From Pelagibius litoralis (GTDB taxonomy: Bacteria; Pseudomonadota; Alphaproteobacteria; Kiloniellales; Kiloniellaceae), in contig NZ_JAAQPH010000004.1 in NCBI RefSeq assembly GCF_011683915.1, positions 62,001 to 126,000 of the forward strand: a stretch of DNA of 64,000 bases. The letters run 5' to 3'. This document shows positions 36,575 to 45,759 of this stretch, piece after piece. A model generated the notes under the pieces. The model worked only from the letters and a program-made list of their open reading frames with translations, had not been told where the DNA came from and searched no databases. Position 1 is the stretch's first letter; every line of letters starts with the position of its first letter. A program made the position numbers and the translations under genes.

Positions 36575-36697
36575 AGCCCCCCTCACCCTCCCGCTTTGCG
36601 GGCCCCTCCCTCTCCCACAAGGGGAGAGGGTTTTTCAGCGACTCTTTTTTTGGGTTCCCCCTCTCCCCTCGTGGGAGAGGGACGGGGTGAGGGGGCT
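36575..36697. repeat. Large imperfect palindrome of CCCTCTCCC-type repeats
   Basis: The 123-bp element starts AGCCCCCCTCACCCT and ends AGGGTGAGG-type complement (GGGGTGAGGGGGCT). Inside it, CCCTCTCCCACAAGGGGAGAGGG and its near-inverted partner face each other across a T-rich centre. It is similar in style to dispersed proteobacterial intergenic repeats. T-runs after the arms (36631-36635, 36698-36702) could let it serve as a terminator for the transpeptidase gene. The remaining 36698-36952 shows no gene. Confidence 0.75.
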
Positions 36698-36952
36698 TTT
36701 TCTGGTTTTTCAGTCTGAAGGACAGGGAGGCGATGGCCGTCCTGTCCCTGAAAACCCTGGGGAATAGACCGGCCCGTCCGCTGTCCATAGGGGGAGGTCA
36801 GGGGGCGGATTCCCGAAAAATGCACCACTCCTGCGGTCCTGCGTTGCCCCGACTCGCCGATCTGTGGCATTCGTTAACACTCCGTTGGGCATTGTGGGCG
36901 CACTGTCCTGGCGGAAGAAAACCGGACCCGCTGAAGAGAGGACCCAGGCGGC

Positions 36953-37543
36953 ATGGATCAAAAGGCTCATCCTTTGCTGATCGGCGCGGCGTCGCGCCGC
37001 CGTTTCCTGACACGCGTTGCCACGGGCGCCGCGGCCTTGACCACGGCCGGCCTGGTCCCGGGCCTTGCCTTCGGGGCAAAGACGCCTTTACCCGATACCC
37101 GCAGTCTTGCCTTCCGCTCCCTCCACACGGGTGAGGAGGTCGGCGCGACCTATCTGCGCGGCGGCGTTGTGGAGGCCGGGGGGCTGGAGAAGCTGAACCA
37201 TGTGCTGCGCGACTGGCGCAGCGGCGAGGTCTGGGAGATGGATCACCAACTGCTCGATCTGCTCTTCGCCCTCCGCCACAAGATGGATAGCAAAGCGCCC
37301 TTCGAGCTGATCTCGGGCTACCGTTCGCCCAAGACCAACGCCGGTCTGGCCGCCAAGAGCAACGGCGTCGCCAAGCGATCCCTGCACATGCGTGGCATGG
37401 CCGTGGATATCCGCCTGCCGGAGCGTGACCTGAAGGCGCTGCACAAGACGGCGCTGGCCCTTCAGGGCGGTGGCGTCGGGCTCTACAGCAAGTCCGGGTT
37501 CCTGCATGTCGATACCGGCCGGGTGCGCCGCTGGGGCGCCTGA
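36953..37543 (+). CDS. DUF882/YcbK-family peptidase-like protein (M15-type), Tat-exported
   Basis: This 196-residue protein has a twin-arginine signal (SRRRFLTR, then a hydrophobic stretch ending near AFGA). The mature domain shows the M15/DUF882 zinc-site pattern: [20 protein letters not shown] and [13 protein letters not shown], giving His, Asp and His ligands. Related proteins are carboxypeptidases or binding proteins acting on peptidoglycan in the periplasm. It follows an L,D-transpeptidase gene, so a shared role in cell-wall remodelling is likely. Confidence 0.9.
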   Translation: MDQKAHPLLIGAASRRRFLTRVATGAAALTTAGLVPGLAFGAKTPLPDTRSLAFRSLHTGEEVGATYLRGGVVEAGGLEKLNHVLRDWRSGEVWEMDHQLLDLLFALRHKMDSKAPFELISGYRSPKTNAGLAAKSNGVAKRSLHMRGMAVDIRLPERDLKALHKTALALQGGGVGLYSKSGFLHVDTGRVRRWGA

Positions 37544-37671
37544 GGCCGCGCTTTTCCTCTCAGGTCTGCCCTGATTACTCTAGGCTTTTACCTTTCCGCC
37601 TGACCTCTTATGATCCGATCCCGGAGCCCGGAAAGACGACCGCTGGGCGCGCTAGGAGGTCTTGCGCAGTC

Positions 37672-38277
37672 ATGGAAAAGTTCACCACCCTCAGCGGGGT
37701 TGCCGCCCCCTTGCCCCTGGTCAATGTCGATACCGACATGATCATCCCCAAGCAGTTCCTGAAGACGGTCCAGCGCACCGGGCTCGCCAAGGGCCTGTTC
37801 TACGAGATGCGCTTCGACGAAGCGGGCAAAGCCAAAGAGGGTTTCATCCTCGACCAGCCGGCCTATCAGAACGCCAGCATCCTGGTTGCCGGCGAGAACT
37901 TCGGCTGCGGGTCGAGCCGCGAGCACGCGCCCTGGGCTTTGCTGGATGCCGGTATCCGCTGCGTGATCGCCCCCAGCTTCGCCGACATCTTCTACAACAA
38001 CTGCTTCAAGAACGGCATTCTGCCCATCGTCCTGCCGCAGGAGCAGGTCGACCTGCTGATGGACGATGCGGAGCGCGGGGCGAATGCCGTGGTCACCGTC
38101 GATCTCGAGACGCAGGAGATCGCCGGGCCGGACGGCGGCAAGATCCGCTTCGAGATCGATTCCTTCCGCAAGCACTGCCTGTTGAACGGCCTCGACGACA
38201 TCGGCCTGACCATGGAAAAGGCCGAGGCGATCAGCGCTTTCGAGGAAACCCGCAAGACCACCCAGCCGTGGCTCTAG
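37672..38277 (+). CDS. leuD: 3-isopropylmalate dehydratase, small subunit
   Basis: This 201-residue swivelling domain partners LeuC. Signature segments are [13 protein letters not shown] and [23 protein letters not shown] lies upstream with 11-12 bases to the ATG. leuB follows 110 bp downstream in the same direction, so leuD-leuB probably form one transcription unit separate from leuC. Confidence 0.98.
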   Translation: MEKFTTLSGVAAPLPLVNVDTDMIIPKQFLKTVQRTGLAKGLFYEMRFDEAGKAKEGFILDQPAYQNASILVAGENFGCGSSREHAPWALLDAGIRCVIAPSFADIFYNNCFKNGILPIVLPQEQVDLLMDDAERGANAVVTVDLETQEIAGPDGGKIRFEIDSFRKHCLLNGLDDIGLTMEKAEAISAFEETRKTTQPWL

Positions 38278-38386
38278 GCAGGGGGCTCTAGGCTGGGCGC
38301 ACCGGCGCGGCGGCCTGCAGACTTCAGCGGGCCGCTGACGCGGCATAACGACTTCAAAAGAGATTTGATCGGGGAGGAGGCGCAGC

Positions 38387-39499
38387 ATGGCGTCCAACAA
38401 GAAACTATTGATCCTGCCGGGCGACGGCATCGGGCCGGAAGTGATGGGCGAGGTGCACCGCGTCATCGGCTGGATGGACAAGCGCCGCGCCGTGGGCTTC
38501 GAGCTGGAAGAAGGCCTGGTCGGCGGCGCCGCCATTGACGGCGAGGGCGCCCCGGTCAGCGATGCCACGGTGGAAAAGGCGATGGCGGCCGATGCGGTGC
38601 TGCTGGGCGCCGTGGGCGGCCCGAAGTGGGACGACCTGCCGTTCCAGCAGAAGCCCGAGCGCGGCCTGCTGCGCCTGCGCAAGGACATGGCGCTCTTCGC
38701 CAATCTTCGGCCCGCGCTCTGCTTCGACGCCCTGGTCGAGGCCTCTTCCCTGAAGCCGGAAGTGGTCTCCGGCCTCGACATCATGATCGTGCGGGAACTG
38801 ACCGGCGGCGTCTACTTCGGCGAGCCGCGGGGCATCGAAACCCTGCCCGACGGCACCCGCCGCGGCATCAATACCCAGGTCTACACCACGCCGGAGATCC
38901 ACCGGGTCGCGCGGGTCGCCTTCGATCTTGCCAGGAAGCGCCAGAACCGCCTCTGCTCGGTGGAAAAGGCCAACGTCATGGAATCCGGCGTTCTCTGGCG
39001 CGAGGAGGTGACCAAGCTGCACGCCGCCGAGTTCTCCGATGTGGAACTCAGCCACATGTATGCCGACAACTGCGCCATGCAGCTGGTGCGCGCGCCCAAG
39101 CAGTTCGATGTCATCGTGACCGACAACCTGTTCGGCGACATGCTTTCCGATGCCGCGGCCATGCTGACCGGGTCGCTCGGCATGCTGCCCTCGGCCTCGC
39201 TCGGCGATGTCGATGCCAGCGGCCGGCGGGCGGCACTTTACGAGCCGGTCCACGGCTCGGCCCCCGACATCACCGGCCAGGGCAAGGCCAACCCGCTGGC
39301 CACCCTGCTCAGCTTCGCCATGATGCTGCGCTATTCCTTCGATCTGGGCGACGACGCCGATCTCATCGAACAGGCGGTGCAGGACGTTCTGGCAGCCGGT
39401 CACCGCACCGGCGATATCGCGGTGCCGGGGGCGGCCGTGGTCTCCACCGCGCAGATGGGCGATGCCTTGCTGGCGGCCTTGGACAAGCGGGCCGCCTGA
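38387..39499 (+). CDS. leuB: 3-isopropylmalate dehydrogenase
   Basis: This 370-residue NAD-dependent oxidative decarboxylase produces 2-oxoisocaproate in leucine synthesis. It has the [13 protein letters not shown] start, [14 protein letters not shown], the [14 protein letters not shown] metal-binding motif with its conserved aspartates, and [19 protein letters not shown] lies upstream of the ATG. Length is typical. Confidence 0.98.
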   Translation: MASNKKLLILPGDGIGPEVMGEVHRVIGWMDKRRAVGFELEEGLVGGAAIDGEGAPVSDATVEKAMAADAVLLGAVGGPKWDDLPFQQKPERGLLRLRKDMALFANLRPALCFDALVEASSLKPEVVSGLDIMIVRELTGGVYFGEPRGIETLPDGTRRGINTQVYTTPEIHRVARVAFDLARKRQNRLCSVEKANVMESGVLWREEVTKLHAAEFSDVELSHMYADNCAMQLVRAPKQFDVIVTDNLFGDMLSDAAAMLTGSLGMLPSASLGDVDASGRRAALYEPVHGSAPDITGQGKANPLATLLSFAMMLRYSFDLGDDADLIEQAVQDVLAAGHRTGDIAVPGAAVVSTAQMGDALLAALDKRAA

Positions 39500-39612
39500 G
39501 CACAGAAAATCCCTGGCCCCAGAGCTTTGGGCGGCCTGCTCCGGCCGGCTGTGGGACTGTGCCATTTCTGTGGCAGAAGCGGATCGGTTATTCTACCAGT
39601 TCAGGGCCACCG

Positions 39613-39645
39613 TTATAGTTTGATTACAACTATAATAATCAAACT
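39613..39645 (+). promoter_or_regulatory. Two overlapping inverted repeats at the -10/RBS of the FadL-like gene
   Basis: TTATAGTT-N7-AACTATAA (39613-39635, 8-bp arms) overlaps AGTTTGATTA-N9-TAATCAAACT (39617-39645, 10-bp arms); both are perfect. They share bases, so only one can form at a time in RNA. TATAAT (39631-39636) inside the second repeat matches a -10 box exactly, and the ribosome-binding site GGGGAG starts at 39646. It could be a repressor operator over the promoter or a two-state leader. Confidence 0.65.
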
Positions 39646-39658
39646 GGGGAGCTTTGCG

Positions 39659-41032
39659 GTGGGCAGATCACAGGCACGACTCCGGCAACTGTTCATTTTC
39701 TCAGGCTTGGCGGCGGCGACCTTGAGCCCCGCGGTATCCTGGGCCGCGGGCTTTGCCATCAAGGAACAGAGCGGTTCTTCTCAGGGCCATTCCTTCGCCA
39801 GCGCCTCGACGGGGATCGAGGATATCTCCACCATGTTCTTCAACCCCTCGTTGATGGCTTTTCACGAGGGGAATCAGTTCGTCGCGGTGGGCAGTTTTGT
39901 CATCCCGCAGTCCGAGTTCGAGAACGGCAGCGGCAATTTCACGCCGCTTGTCGGCGGCGGCGCCATCGGCAACGGCACCGGCTTCACCGGCCTGGACGAC
40001 ATCGGCAAGGACGCGCTGGTGCCGGCCACCTATGCGATGATCTCGCCGGCCGAGAATGTGCGCCTGGGGCTGGCGGTGACCTCGCCCTTCGGTCTCGTCA
40101 CCTCCAACCCGGAGGGCTGGGTGGGCCGCTATCATGCGCTGGATTCGCGGCTGACCACCCTGAATATCTCGCCGACGGCTGCGTTCAAGGTGAATGACTA
40201 CTTGGCCGTCGGTGTCGGCTTCGTGGCGCAGTACGCCAATGCCAAGCTGACCAACGCCATCGATTTCGGCAGCATCGGCGGCAATCCTTTGCTGCCGCTC
40301 GGCGGGACACCGGGAGCCGAGGACGGCCGCGCCAGGCTGCGCGCCGACGACTGGGGCTTTGGCTTTACCCTCGGCCTCACGGTGACACCGATGGAGGGCA
40401 CGCGCATCGGCCTCGGCTATCGCTCGCAGATCGCCCAGACCCTGGAGGGCGATGCCGACTTCGATCTGGGCAGCGGCGTCGGCAACACCGTCTCCGCCGT
40501 GACCGGACAGTTCGTCAGCAGCGACGCCCAGGCCAGCGTGACCCTGCCGGAGCAGGTCACCATCGGCCTGCACCAGGACATCACCGACGAACTGGCGATT
40601 ATGGCCGAGGTTCAATGGACACACTGGAGCCGCTTTCAGGAGCTGCGGATCGAGTTCGACAACCCTTCTCAGGCCGACAACGTGACGCTGGAAAGCTGGG
40701 AAAACGCCTGGTTCTTCGCCCTTGGCGGAACCTACAAGCCGACCCCGGACTGGACTTTCAAGCTGGGCGTCGCCTTCGACCAGAGCCCGGTGCCCGACAG
40801 TACCCGCACGCCGCGCATCCCGGATCAGGACCGCTACTGGATCTCCGGCGGCGTTTCCTACGATCCCTATGAATGGTTGTCGGTTTCCCTGGGCTACACC
40901 CACATCTTCCTGCCCGATGCCGATATCGACCTGGGCCTCGAGGACTCCAACAATACCTTCCGGGGCAGCCTGGAAGGGACCTATGAGGCCTCGATCGACA
41001 TCATCGCCCTGCAGGGCAAAATCACTTTCTAG
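39659..41032 (+). CDS. FadL/OmpP1-family outer-membrane transport protein
   Basis: This 457-residue outer-membrane beta-barrel has a signal peptide (cleavage near SWAA) and the FadL-type mature start GFAIKEQSGSSQGHSFA, which forms the plug. Alternating beta segments continue to the C-terminal ITF, with a terminal Phe typical of barrels. Family members take up long-chain fatty acids or hydrophobic compounds such as toluene. The start is GTG at 39659, 7 bases after GGGGAG. The overlapping palindromes just upstream suggest tight control. The TAG stop runs into repeat copy 2. Confidence 0.92.
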   Translation: MGRSQARLRQLFIFSGLAAATLSPAVSWAAGFAIKEQSGSSQGHSFASASTGIEDISTMFFNPSLMAFHEGNQFVAVGSFVIPQSEFENGSGNFTPLVGGGAIGNGTGFTGLDDIGKDALVPATYAMISPAENVRLGLAVTSPFGLVTSNPEGWVGRYHALDSRLTTLNISPTAAFKVNDYLAVGVGFVAQYANAKLTNAIDFGSIGGNPLLPLGGTPGAEDGRARLRADDWGFGFTLGLTVTPMEGTRIGLGYRSQIAQTLEGDADFDLGSGVGNTVSAVTGQFVSSDAQASVTLPEQVTIGLHQDITDELAIMAEVQWTHWSRFQELRIEFDNPSQADNVTLESWENAWFFALGGTYKPTPDWTFKLGVAFDQSPVPDSTRTPRIPDQDRYWISGGVSYDPYEWLSVSLGYTHIFLPDADIDLGLEDSNNTFRGSLEGTYEASIDIIALQGKITF

Positions 41033-41160
41033 AGCGTTTTCGACTTACGTCGGATCGGTTCCAGCCCGCACCCCCGCCCGGCCACCCAATGAGATTATCC
41101 TGGTGGGTGGCCGGGAGGGGGTGCGGGCCGGTGCCGTCAAACTATGAAAGAGTCTAGGGC
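41033..41160. repeat. Palindromic intergenic repeat, copy 2
   Basis: Same element as at 1068: left end AGCGTTTTCGACTTACGTCG, hairpin arms 41063-41088 and 41104-41129 (24 of 26 positions pair canonically), right end GTGCCGTCAAACTATGAAAG then CTAG. The 15-base loop differs completely from the loop shared by copies 1 and 3, while the arms are conserved. Confidence 0.9.
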
Positions 41161-41278
41161 TGATCAGAACTGCTCAGGCAGGCGGTCCTGGCGATTGTCC
41201 GGTCGCAATTCCTTCAATTGACCGCTTGCGGGGCAGGGGCTATGTTGAGCGATCCTAGCTCCAATGGGAGATGATTTG

Positions 41279-41461
41279 ATGCAGAAGACCCTTACCGCCC
41301 TGATGGTTGCGGCAGGCGTCGCCGGGTTCGCGGGCTCCGCCCTTGCGGCCGGCTGCGGCTATTCCCATACGGTACAGAGCACGAAACCCGTCGTCACGGC
41401 GGACGCCCAGCAGTCGACCCCGGTGATCAAGACCACCACCCCGGAGACTGCCAAGAATTAG
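41279..41461 (+). CDS. Small secreted protein of unknown function
   Basis: This 60-residue protein begins with a clear signal peptide (MQKTLTALMVAAGVAGFAGS, cleavage near ALAA). The mature peptide of about 35 residues is Thr/Gln-rich with one cysteine (GCGYSH). GGGAG lies upstream of ATG 41279, and a terminator follows. I do not recognise a family; such short exported proteins recur in alphaproteobacteria. Its own promoter and terminator support a real gene. Confidence 0.75.
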   Translation: MQKTLTALMVAAGVAGFAGSALAAGCGYSHTVQSTKPVVTADAQQSTPVIKTTTPETAKN

Positions 41462-41484
41462 GCGCCAGACCCATGGACGAAACG

Positions 41485-41510
41485 AAAGGCCGTCCCTCTG
41501 GGCGGCCTTT
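41485..41510 (+). terminator. Rho-independent terminator of the small secreted protein gene
   Basis: AAAGGCCGTCC and GGGCGGCCTTT pair (one G-U), with a short loop; the T-run is at the end of the right arm. It lies 23 bp past the stop codon. Confidence 0.8.
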
Positions 41511-41562
41511 CGACTTAGAGGGCGCCTTTTCGGGACTTCATCAAAGCAGGCAGCAGATCTGC

Positions 41563-41895
41563 TCAGGCATCGCCGGGCAGGTTGCGCCGCAGCTCGTCCG
41601 GCATGCCGCCGCCGAGCCAGACGAAGAACATGCGAAAGTCGCTGACGAAGGACCACAGCGGATGGGTGAAGGTTGCCGGCCTGTTGCGCTCGACGGCGAT
41701 ATGGGCCAGCCAGGCGAAGGCATAGCCGCAGATCAGCGCCAGGGGAAACAGCCACCAGATCCCCGAGGCGACACCGCCGGCCAGCAGCACGAGCCCGAGC
41801 GCTGTGCCCAGAAAATGCAGCCCCCGGGTGGCCGCGTTTCTGTGCTCGCCAAGATAGCGCGGCCAAAAGGCCCGGTAGGTTTCGGAACGTTCCAA
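41563..41895 (-). CDS. DUF962/Mpo1-like membrane protein
   Basis: This 110-residue protein has two hydrophobic segments in the DUF962 pattern: FWPRYLGEHRNAATRGLHFLGT, then GYAFAWLAHIAVERNRPATF and THPLWSFVSDFRMFFVW. Yeast Mpo1, of the same family, is an iron-dependent dioxygenase acting on 2-hydroxy fatty acids; conserved His residues are present here. I chose the TTG at 41895 because AGGGGTGG precedes it and no ATG or GTG fits. It is convergent with the small secreted gene. Confidence 0.8.
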   Translation of the reverse strand: MERSETYRAFWPRYLGEHRNAATRGLHFLGTALGLVLLAGGVASGIWWLFPLALICGYAFAWLAHIAVERNRPATFTHPLWSFVSDFRMFFVWLGGGMPDELRRNLPGDA

Positions 41896-42039
41896 GTCGC
41901 CACCCCTACGGTTCCGCGGGGCTGGCTTGTTGAACCCGCGGAACTTTGATTTAACACAGGCGCCCTCCGGGGGCCTACCCCTTCCGCTGTTGTGACGGCC
42001 GCGGAACAGTCGATGTGAAAGGCAGATAGGCAAGAGGTT

Positions 42040-43053
42040 ATGGGATACAGAGTAGCAGTGGTCGGCGCGACGGGCGCTGTCGGCCGCGAGATGATGAAGA
42101 CGCTGGCCGAGCGCGAATTTCCGATCGACGATATGGCGGCGCTGGCTTCCGAGCGTTCGGTCGGCAGCAAGGTTTCCTTCGGCGAAGACGAAGACATAAA
42201 GGTCCAGAACCTGGCGGCCTTCGACTTCAAGGGCACCGATCTGGTGTTCTCCTCGCCCGGCGCCAAGGTCTCCGCCGAATTTTCGCCCCAGGCGGCGAAG
42301 AAGGGCGCGGTGGTGATCGACAACACCTCCCACTTCCGCATGGACCCGGACGTGCCGCTGGTGGTGCCCGAGGTGAATGCCGAAGCGCTGGCGGGCTATG
42401 CCAAGCGCAATATCGTCGCCAATCCGAACTGTTCGACCATTCAGATGGTGGTGGCCCTGAAGCCGCTGCACGAACTGGCGCGGATCAAGCGGGTGGTGGT
42501 CGCGACCTATCAGTCGACCAGCGGCTCGGGCAAGGATGCCATGGACGAGCTCTTCACCCAGACGCGGGGCATCTACGTGAACGAACCGGTCAGGCCGGAG
42601 CAGTTCACCAAGCAGATCGCCTTCAACGTGATTCCCCACATCGACAGCTTCATGGACGACGGCTTCACCAAGGAAGAGTGGAAGATGATGGTGGAGACCA
42701 AGAAAATCCTGGACCCGGCGATCAAGCTGACGGCGACCTGCGTGCGCGTGCCGGTTTTCATCGGCCATGCCGAGGCGATCAACATCGAGTTCGAAAACCC
42801 GATCTCGCCGGAAGAGGCACGAGAAGCGCTGAGCGCGCAGGAGGGGATCACGGTCATCGACCACCGGGCCAGCGAAGGCTACGTCACCCCGGCGGAATGC
42901 GCCGGCGAGGACCCGGTCTATGTCAGCCGTATCCGCAGCGACCCGACGGTCGACAACGGTCTGTCGATCTGGGTGGTTTCGGACAACCTGCGCAAGGGTG
43001 CGGCGCTCAATGCCGTGCAGATCGGTGAGACCCTGGCGCGCGATTACCTGTAG
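42040..43053 (+). CDS. asd: Aspartate-semialdehyde dehydrogenase
   Basis: This 337-residue NADP-dependent enzyme supplies aspartate semialdehyde for lysine, threonine, methionine and diaminopimelate. It has the nucleotide-binding VVGATGAVGREMMKTL, the catalytic cysteine in NPNCSTIQMV, and STSGSGKDAMDEL-type substrate-binding residues. AAGAGG lies upstream of the ATG. It follows leuB after a few accessory genes, as in related genomes. Confidence 0.97.
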   Translation: MGYRVAVVGATGAVGREMMKTLAEREFPIDDMAALASERSVGSKVSFGEDEDIKVQNLAAFDFKGTDLVFSSPGAKVSAEFSPQAAKKGAVVIDNTSHFRMDPDVPLVVPEVNAEALAGYAKRNIVANPNCSTIQMVVALKPLHELARIKRVVVATYQSTSGSGKDAMDELFTQTRGIYVNEPVRPEQFTKQIAFNVIPHIDSFMDDGFTKEEWKMMVETKKILDPAIKLTATCVRVPVFIGHAEAINIEFENPISPEEAREALSAQEGITVIDHRASEGYVTPAECAGEDPVYVSRIRSDPTVDNGLSIWVVSDNLRKGAALNAVQIGETLARDYL

Positions 43054-43115
43054 AGTTGGGGTCTGTCGGGCGGTTCCTGCCGCCGCCGCCCGGCAGCCCG
43101 CCTGGAGTGACGTTC

Positions 43116-43751
43116 ATGACTTTCGATGCCTGGTTTGTTTTCGTGGCGGCGGCCACCCTGATTTCCCTGTCGCCCGGGGCCAATAACCTCCTGGCCCTGA
43201 CCAACGGCCTGCGGTATGGCGCGACCCCGTCTCTGGCCGCCGTCGGCGGGCGGCTCGGCGCCTTCGTGGTCATGATCGTCATCGCAGCCCTCGGCCTCGG
43301 CGCTGTCCTGGCGGCTTCGGAACTCGCCTTTCAGATCATCAAGTGGGCCGGTGTCGCCTATCTCGTCTATCTCGGCCTGCGGGCTTTTCTGGCCCCGGCA
43401 GCGGCGGCGACCCCGGGGGGCCAGCGGGGCGGGGCGGTTTCCGGGGCGCAGTCCTGGGCTACCCTGGCGCGCCGGGAATTCCTGGTCGCCGTCGGCAATC
43501 CCAAGGCGATTCTGGTTTTCACGGCGGTCTTTCCCCAGTTCCTGGTCGCCGGTGAGGCGGCGCTGCCGCAGTTCGCCGTCATGGGCCTGACCTTCCTGGT
43601 GACCGAGTGTCTGGCGGCGTTCACCTATGTGTTCTCCGGCAAGGTTTTCGCGCCGCTGCTGCGCGACCGCGCGGCCCTGGTGAACCGTATCACCGGCGGC
43701 CTTCTGCTGGCCGCCGCCGGGCTGCTCGCCAGTGCCAGTCGCCGGGCGTGA
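43116..43751 (+). CDS. LysE/RhtB-family amino-acid exporter
   Basis: This 211-residue membrane exporter is a second LysE-family protein in the window and not a close copy of the first. It has SLSPGANNLLALTNGLRYG at the N-terminus, an AYLVYLGLRAF helix and a central VGNPKAILVFTAVFPQF. ATG 43116 has GGAG about 8 bases upstream. It follows asd by 62 bp and might be co-transcribed. Substrate unknown. Confidence 0.9.
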   Translation: MTFDAWFVFVAAATLISLSPGANNLLALTNGLRYGATPSLAAVGGRLGAFVVMIVIAALGLGAVLAASELAFQIIKWAGVAYLVYLGLRAFLAPAAAATPGGQRGGAVSGAQSWATLARREFLVAVGNPKAILVFTAVFPQFLVAGEAALPQFAVMGLTFLVTECLAAFTYVFSGKVFAPLLRDRAALVNRITGGLLLAAAGLLASASRRA

Positions 43752-43824
43752 CCCGGTGGGTGTGATGTGTCGCCGGTCGGGGATCATCCGGGCAGTTGCT
43801 GCCGTTGCTAGGGAACCCTTTTGA

Positions 43825-44406
43825 ATGAAGCCGATTTCGATTTCCGTTCTGACCATCTGCGGCATCGATGAACTGCCGGACCAAGGGGCCCTTGGCGTTA
43901 CCCATGTGCTGTCCTTGATCGACCCCGGCTGGCCGGCGCTTGAGGCTTTCCAGAGCTATGACAGCCATCATCGCACCACGCTGAACTTTCACGACATCAT
44001 CGAGCCGATCGACGGAAAGATCATGCCCAGGCCCGAAGATGTTGCCGAGGTTCTGCGTTTTGGGGAGGCACTGGCGGCGTCGCGGGACGAGCGCGCCGAA
44101 GGGCATCTTCTGGTACATTGCCACATGGGCGTGTCGCGTTCGACCGCGGCGATGCTCACGCTTCTGGCCCAGGTCCATCCGAACGAAACGGAGGACCGGC
44201 TCTTCGAACGGCTGCGGGAGATCCGCCCGCAAGCCTGGCCCAACTCCGTTATGGTCGGCTATGCCGATGAACTACTAGGCCGCGCGGGCCGGCTGAGCGC
44301 AGCCTTGCGGCGACACTATGAGCATCGGGTGCGGCATGATCCGGAGGTTGTCGACTGGATGACCCGGCTCGGACGCCGCCGGGAAGTGGAAATGGCCCTC
44401 TCCTGA
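43825..44406 (+). CDS. Tyrosine/dual-specificity phosphatase-like protein
   Basis: This 193-residue protein contains the phosphatase active-site loop HCHMGVSRST (CX5R with Cys and Arg present) at about residues 98-107. The upstream DIIEPIDGKIMPRPEDV region supplies the usual general-acid Asp region. The C-terminal half is helical and basic. It belongs to the DSP-like, low-complexity group common in alphaproteobacteria, often annotated as protein-tyrosine phosphatase. The substrate is unknown. GGGAACCC lies upstream, but its spacing is poor. Confidence 0.85.
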   Translation: MKPISISVLTICGIDELPDQGALGVTHVLSLIDPGWPALEAFQSYDSHHRTTLNFHDIIEPIDGKIMPRPEDVAEVLRFGEALAASRDERAEGHLLVHCHMGVSRSTAAMLTLLAQVHPNETEDRLFERLREIRPQAWPNSVMVGYADELLGRAGRLSAALRRHYEHRVRHDPEVVDWMTRLGRRREVEMALS

Positions 44407-44463
44407 CCCGCGCGGACTCATCTCCTCCTTGGCTAAAGGCCGCCCCCGCGCTATGCCTCGGTC

Positions 44464-44805
44464 ATGGCTAAGAAGAACCCGCTCAAGCTGAACGCCCTGC
44501 AGCTGAAGACCCTGGTGATCCTGCAGCAGATGGCGCGCAGTCCCGACCATGCCCAGCCGGGCGACGAGGAGGGCAGCGTGATGGTCACCAACTTCCCCGC
44601 GGCGCACGGCAACCACTTCCACGTCGGCGATGCGGTGGTGCTGGCCCGCGACGCCAGCGGCCTTGCCAATGCCAATGTCTTCGCGGTCCTGGAGCGCAAG
44701 GGCCTGCTGCGTTCCCTGCATCCCATGGGCGCGATGCTGACGGCTGCGGCGCTGCACTACGACACCGGCCTGGCCGACAAGATCCTCCACCGCTCCGATC
44801 ACTGA
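44464..44805 (+). CDS. Conserved hypothetical protein
   Basis: A 113-residue soluble protein beginning MAKKNPLKLNALQLKTLVILQQMAR, which could be a winged-helix-like N-terminal helix pair. The centre is His-rich (FPAAHGNHFHVGD), and the C-terminus (LERKGLLRSLHPMGAMLTAAALHYDTG) looks like a second helical unit. I recognise no named family. The codon pattern matches neighbouring real genes. It overlaps the convergent DUF1062 gene by 7 bp. Confidence 0.75.
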   Translation: MAKKNPLKLNALQLKTLVILQQMARSPDHAQPGDEEGSVMVTNFPAAHGNHFHVGDAVVLARDASGLANANVFAVLERKGLLRSLHPMGAMLTAAALHYDTGLADKILHRSDH

Positions 44806-45437
44806 GCGCCGTTGCACCAGGCCGCGTCGGCGATCGCTGTGCCGTCATCTTCCCGCGACAGATCGATGGTAACCCGCAGTCCCCGATGCGGGGCCTTTCG
44901 CAGACTGCGGGCCCCATCCGGAGAAACCGTCAGACGGCCTGTGTCCTGCAGGCGCTGGAGGCGGCTGCGGGCCAGCCCCAGTTCCGCTGCGAGCAGCCGG
45001 TCCAGGCGCAGGCCGACCGCTGCGGGCAGGGCGAAGGCGATTTCCAGCCGTTCCGCAGGGTTTTCTGGCGCGATCAGGACCTCCTTGCGCAGCAGGACCT
45101 CGGCGAAGACCTCGACCCTTTCGGCTTTCCGGCGCAGATCGGCGAGGTCGAAAGCCACATGCTCTGCCGTCTCTGCGTCGTTCGCCCGCAGGGCCGCCAG
45201 GAACCGGGGGTCGATGCCGCCGACGGGACGGCGTTTCAACACTGGCCGGTTCCAGGTGTTGCCGCAGGCGGTGCAGTTGTAGATCAGCCAGGCGTCAAGG
45301 CGCTTGCCGTTGGCGTTGACCCGGAACATGCCGCTGCTCCGGAAGGCTCTGACGCTGCTGCATCCGCTGCAGGGCAGCCAGGGTTGGGGGGCTGTTCGGG
45401 GAACGACGGTCCATAAGACAGACAGGGTATCGGCCAT
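44799..45437 (-). CDS. DUF1062 domain-containing protein
   Basis: This 212-residue protein has the DUF1062 layout. LWTVVPRTAPQPWLPCSGC and YNCTACGNTWNRPVLKRR give two CxxC-type pairs, probably a zinc ribbon, around FRVNANGKRLDAWLIY. The C-terminal half contains an S4-like stretch (LRLDRLLAAELGLARSRLQRLQ). Function unknown; zinc binding and a nucleic-acid role are inference. GGGAAGAG precedes the ATG. Confidence 0.85.
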   Translation of the reverse strand: MADTLSVLWTVVPRTAPQPWLPCSGCSSVRAFRSSGMFRVNANGKRLDAWLIYNCTACGNTWNRPVLKRRPVGGIDPRFLAALRANDAETAEHVAFDLADLRRKAERVEVFAEVLLRKEVLIAPENPAERLEIAFALPAAVGLRLDRLLAAELGLARSRLQRLQDTGRLTVSPDGARSLRKAPHRGLRVTIDLSREDDGTAIADAAWCNGAQ

Positions 45438-45759
45438 GCCGGCTTGCTCTTCCCATTGGGAAGTTCGTCAAGACGACGGCAGAGGGGCCTATCGGGCCAC
45501 GGTGTGGCGACGGTTTGCGGGGCGAAGGGGGGCAGGCGCGGAGCGGCGGAGGTGCCGGTCGCGGTCCAGCCGTGCCATACCGGTCTCGAACCGCCACCAA
45601 GAGGAACTCACATTCATCCTGCCGGCAACGCTTCAGCGCTGCCGGATGTTACTGGTGGAACTGGTGAGACCGGCGGTTACGATGGCAAAACAGACTGCGC
45701 CCTGAGTTGTGGAGGGCCTATTCTTAGCCAGGAAAGCCGTGAATGGGAAGGGCGTACCC
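45438..45759. other. Gene-free gap between pdxY and the DUF1062 gene
   Basis: 322 bases between two leftward genes. It contains a hairpin at about 45639-45662 (CCGGCA and TGCCGG with inner CGC/GCG, loop TTCA) but no U-tract. No frame here has a start, ribosome-binding site and family pattern together. It probably holds the promoter of the DUF1062 gene. Confidence 0.5.

Noticed and set aside
34796-36586. A 596-codon open frame on the minus strand
   Set aside because: It is antisense to the L,D-transpeptidase, whose signal peptide and active site are intact.
45570-45605. A tRNA T-arm-like GGTTCGAGAC on the minus strand
   Set aside because: The flanks do not form a T-stem, and no acceptor, D or anticodon arms can be drawn.
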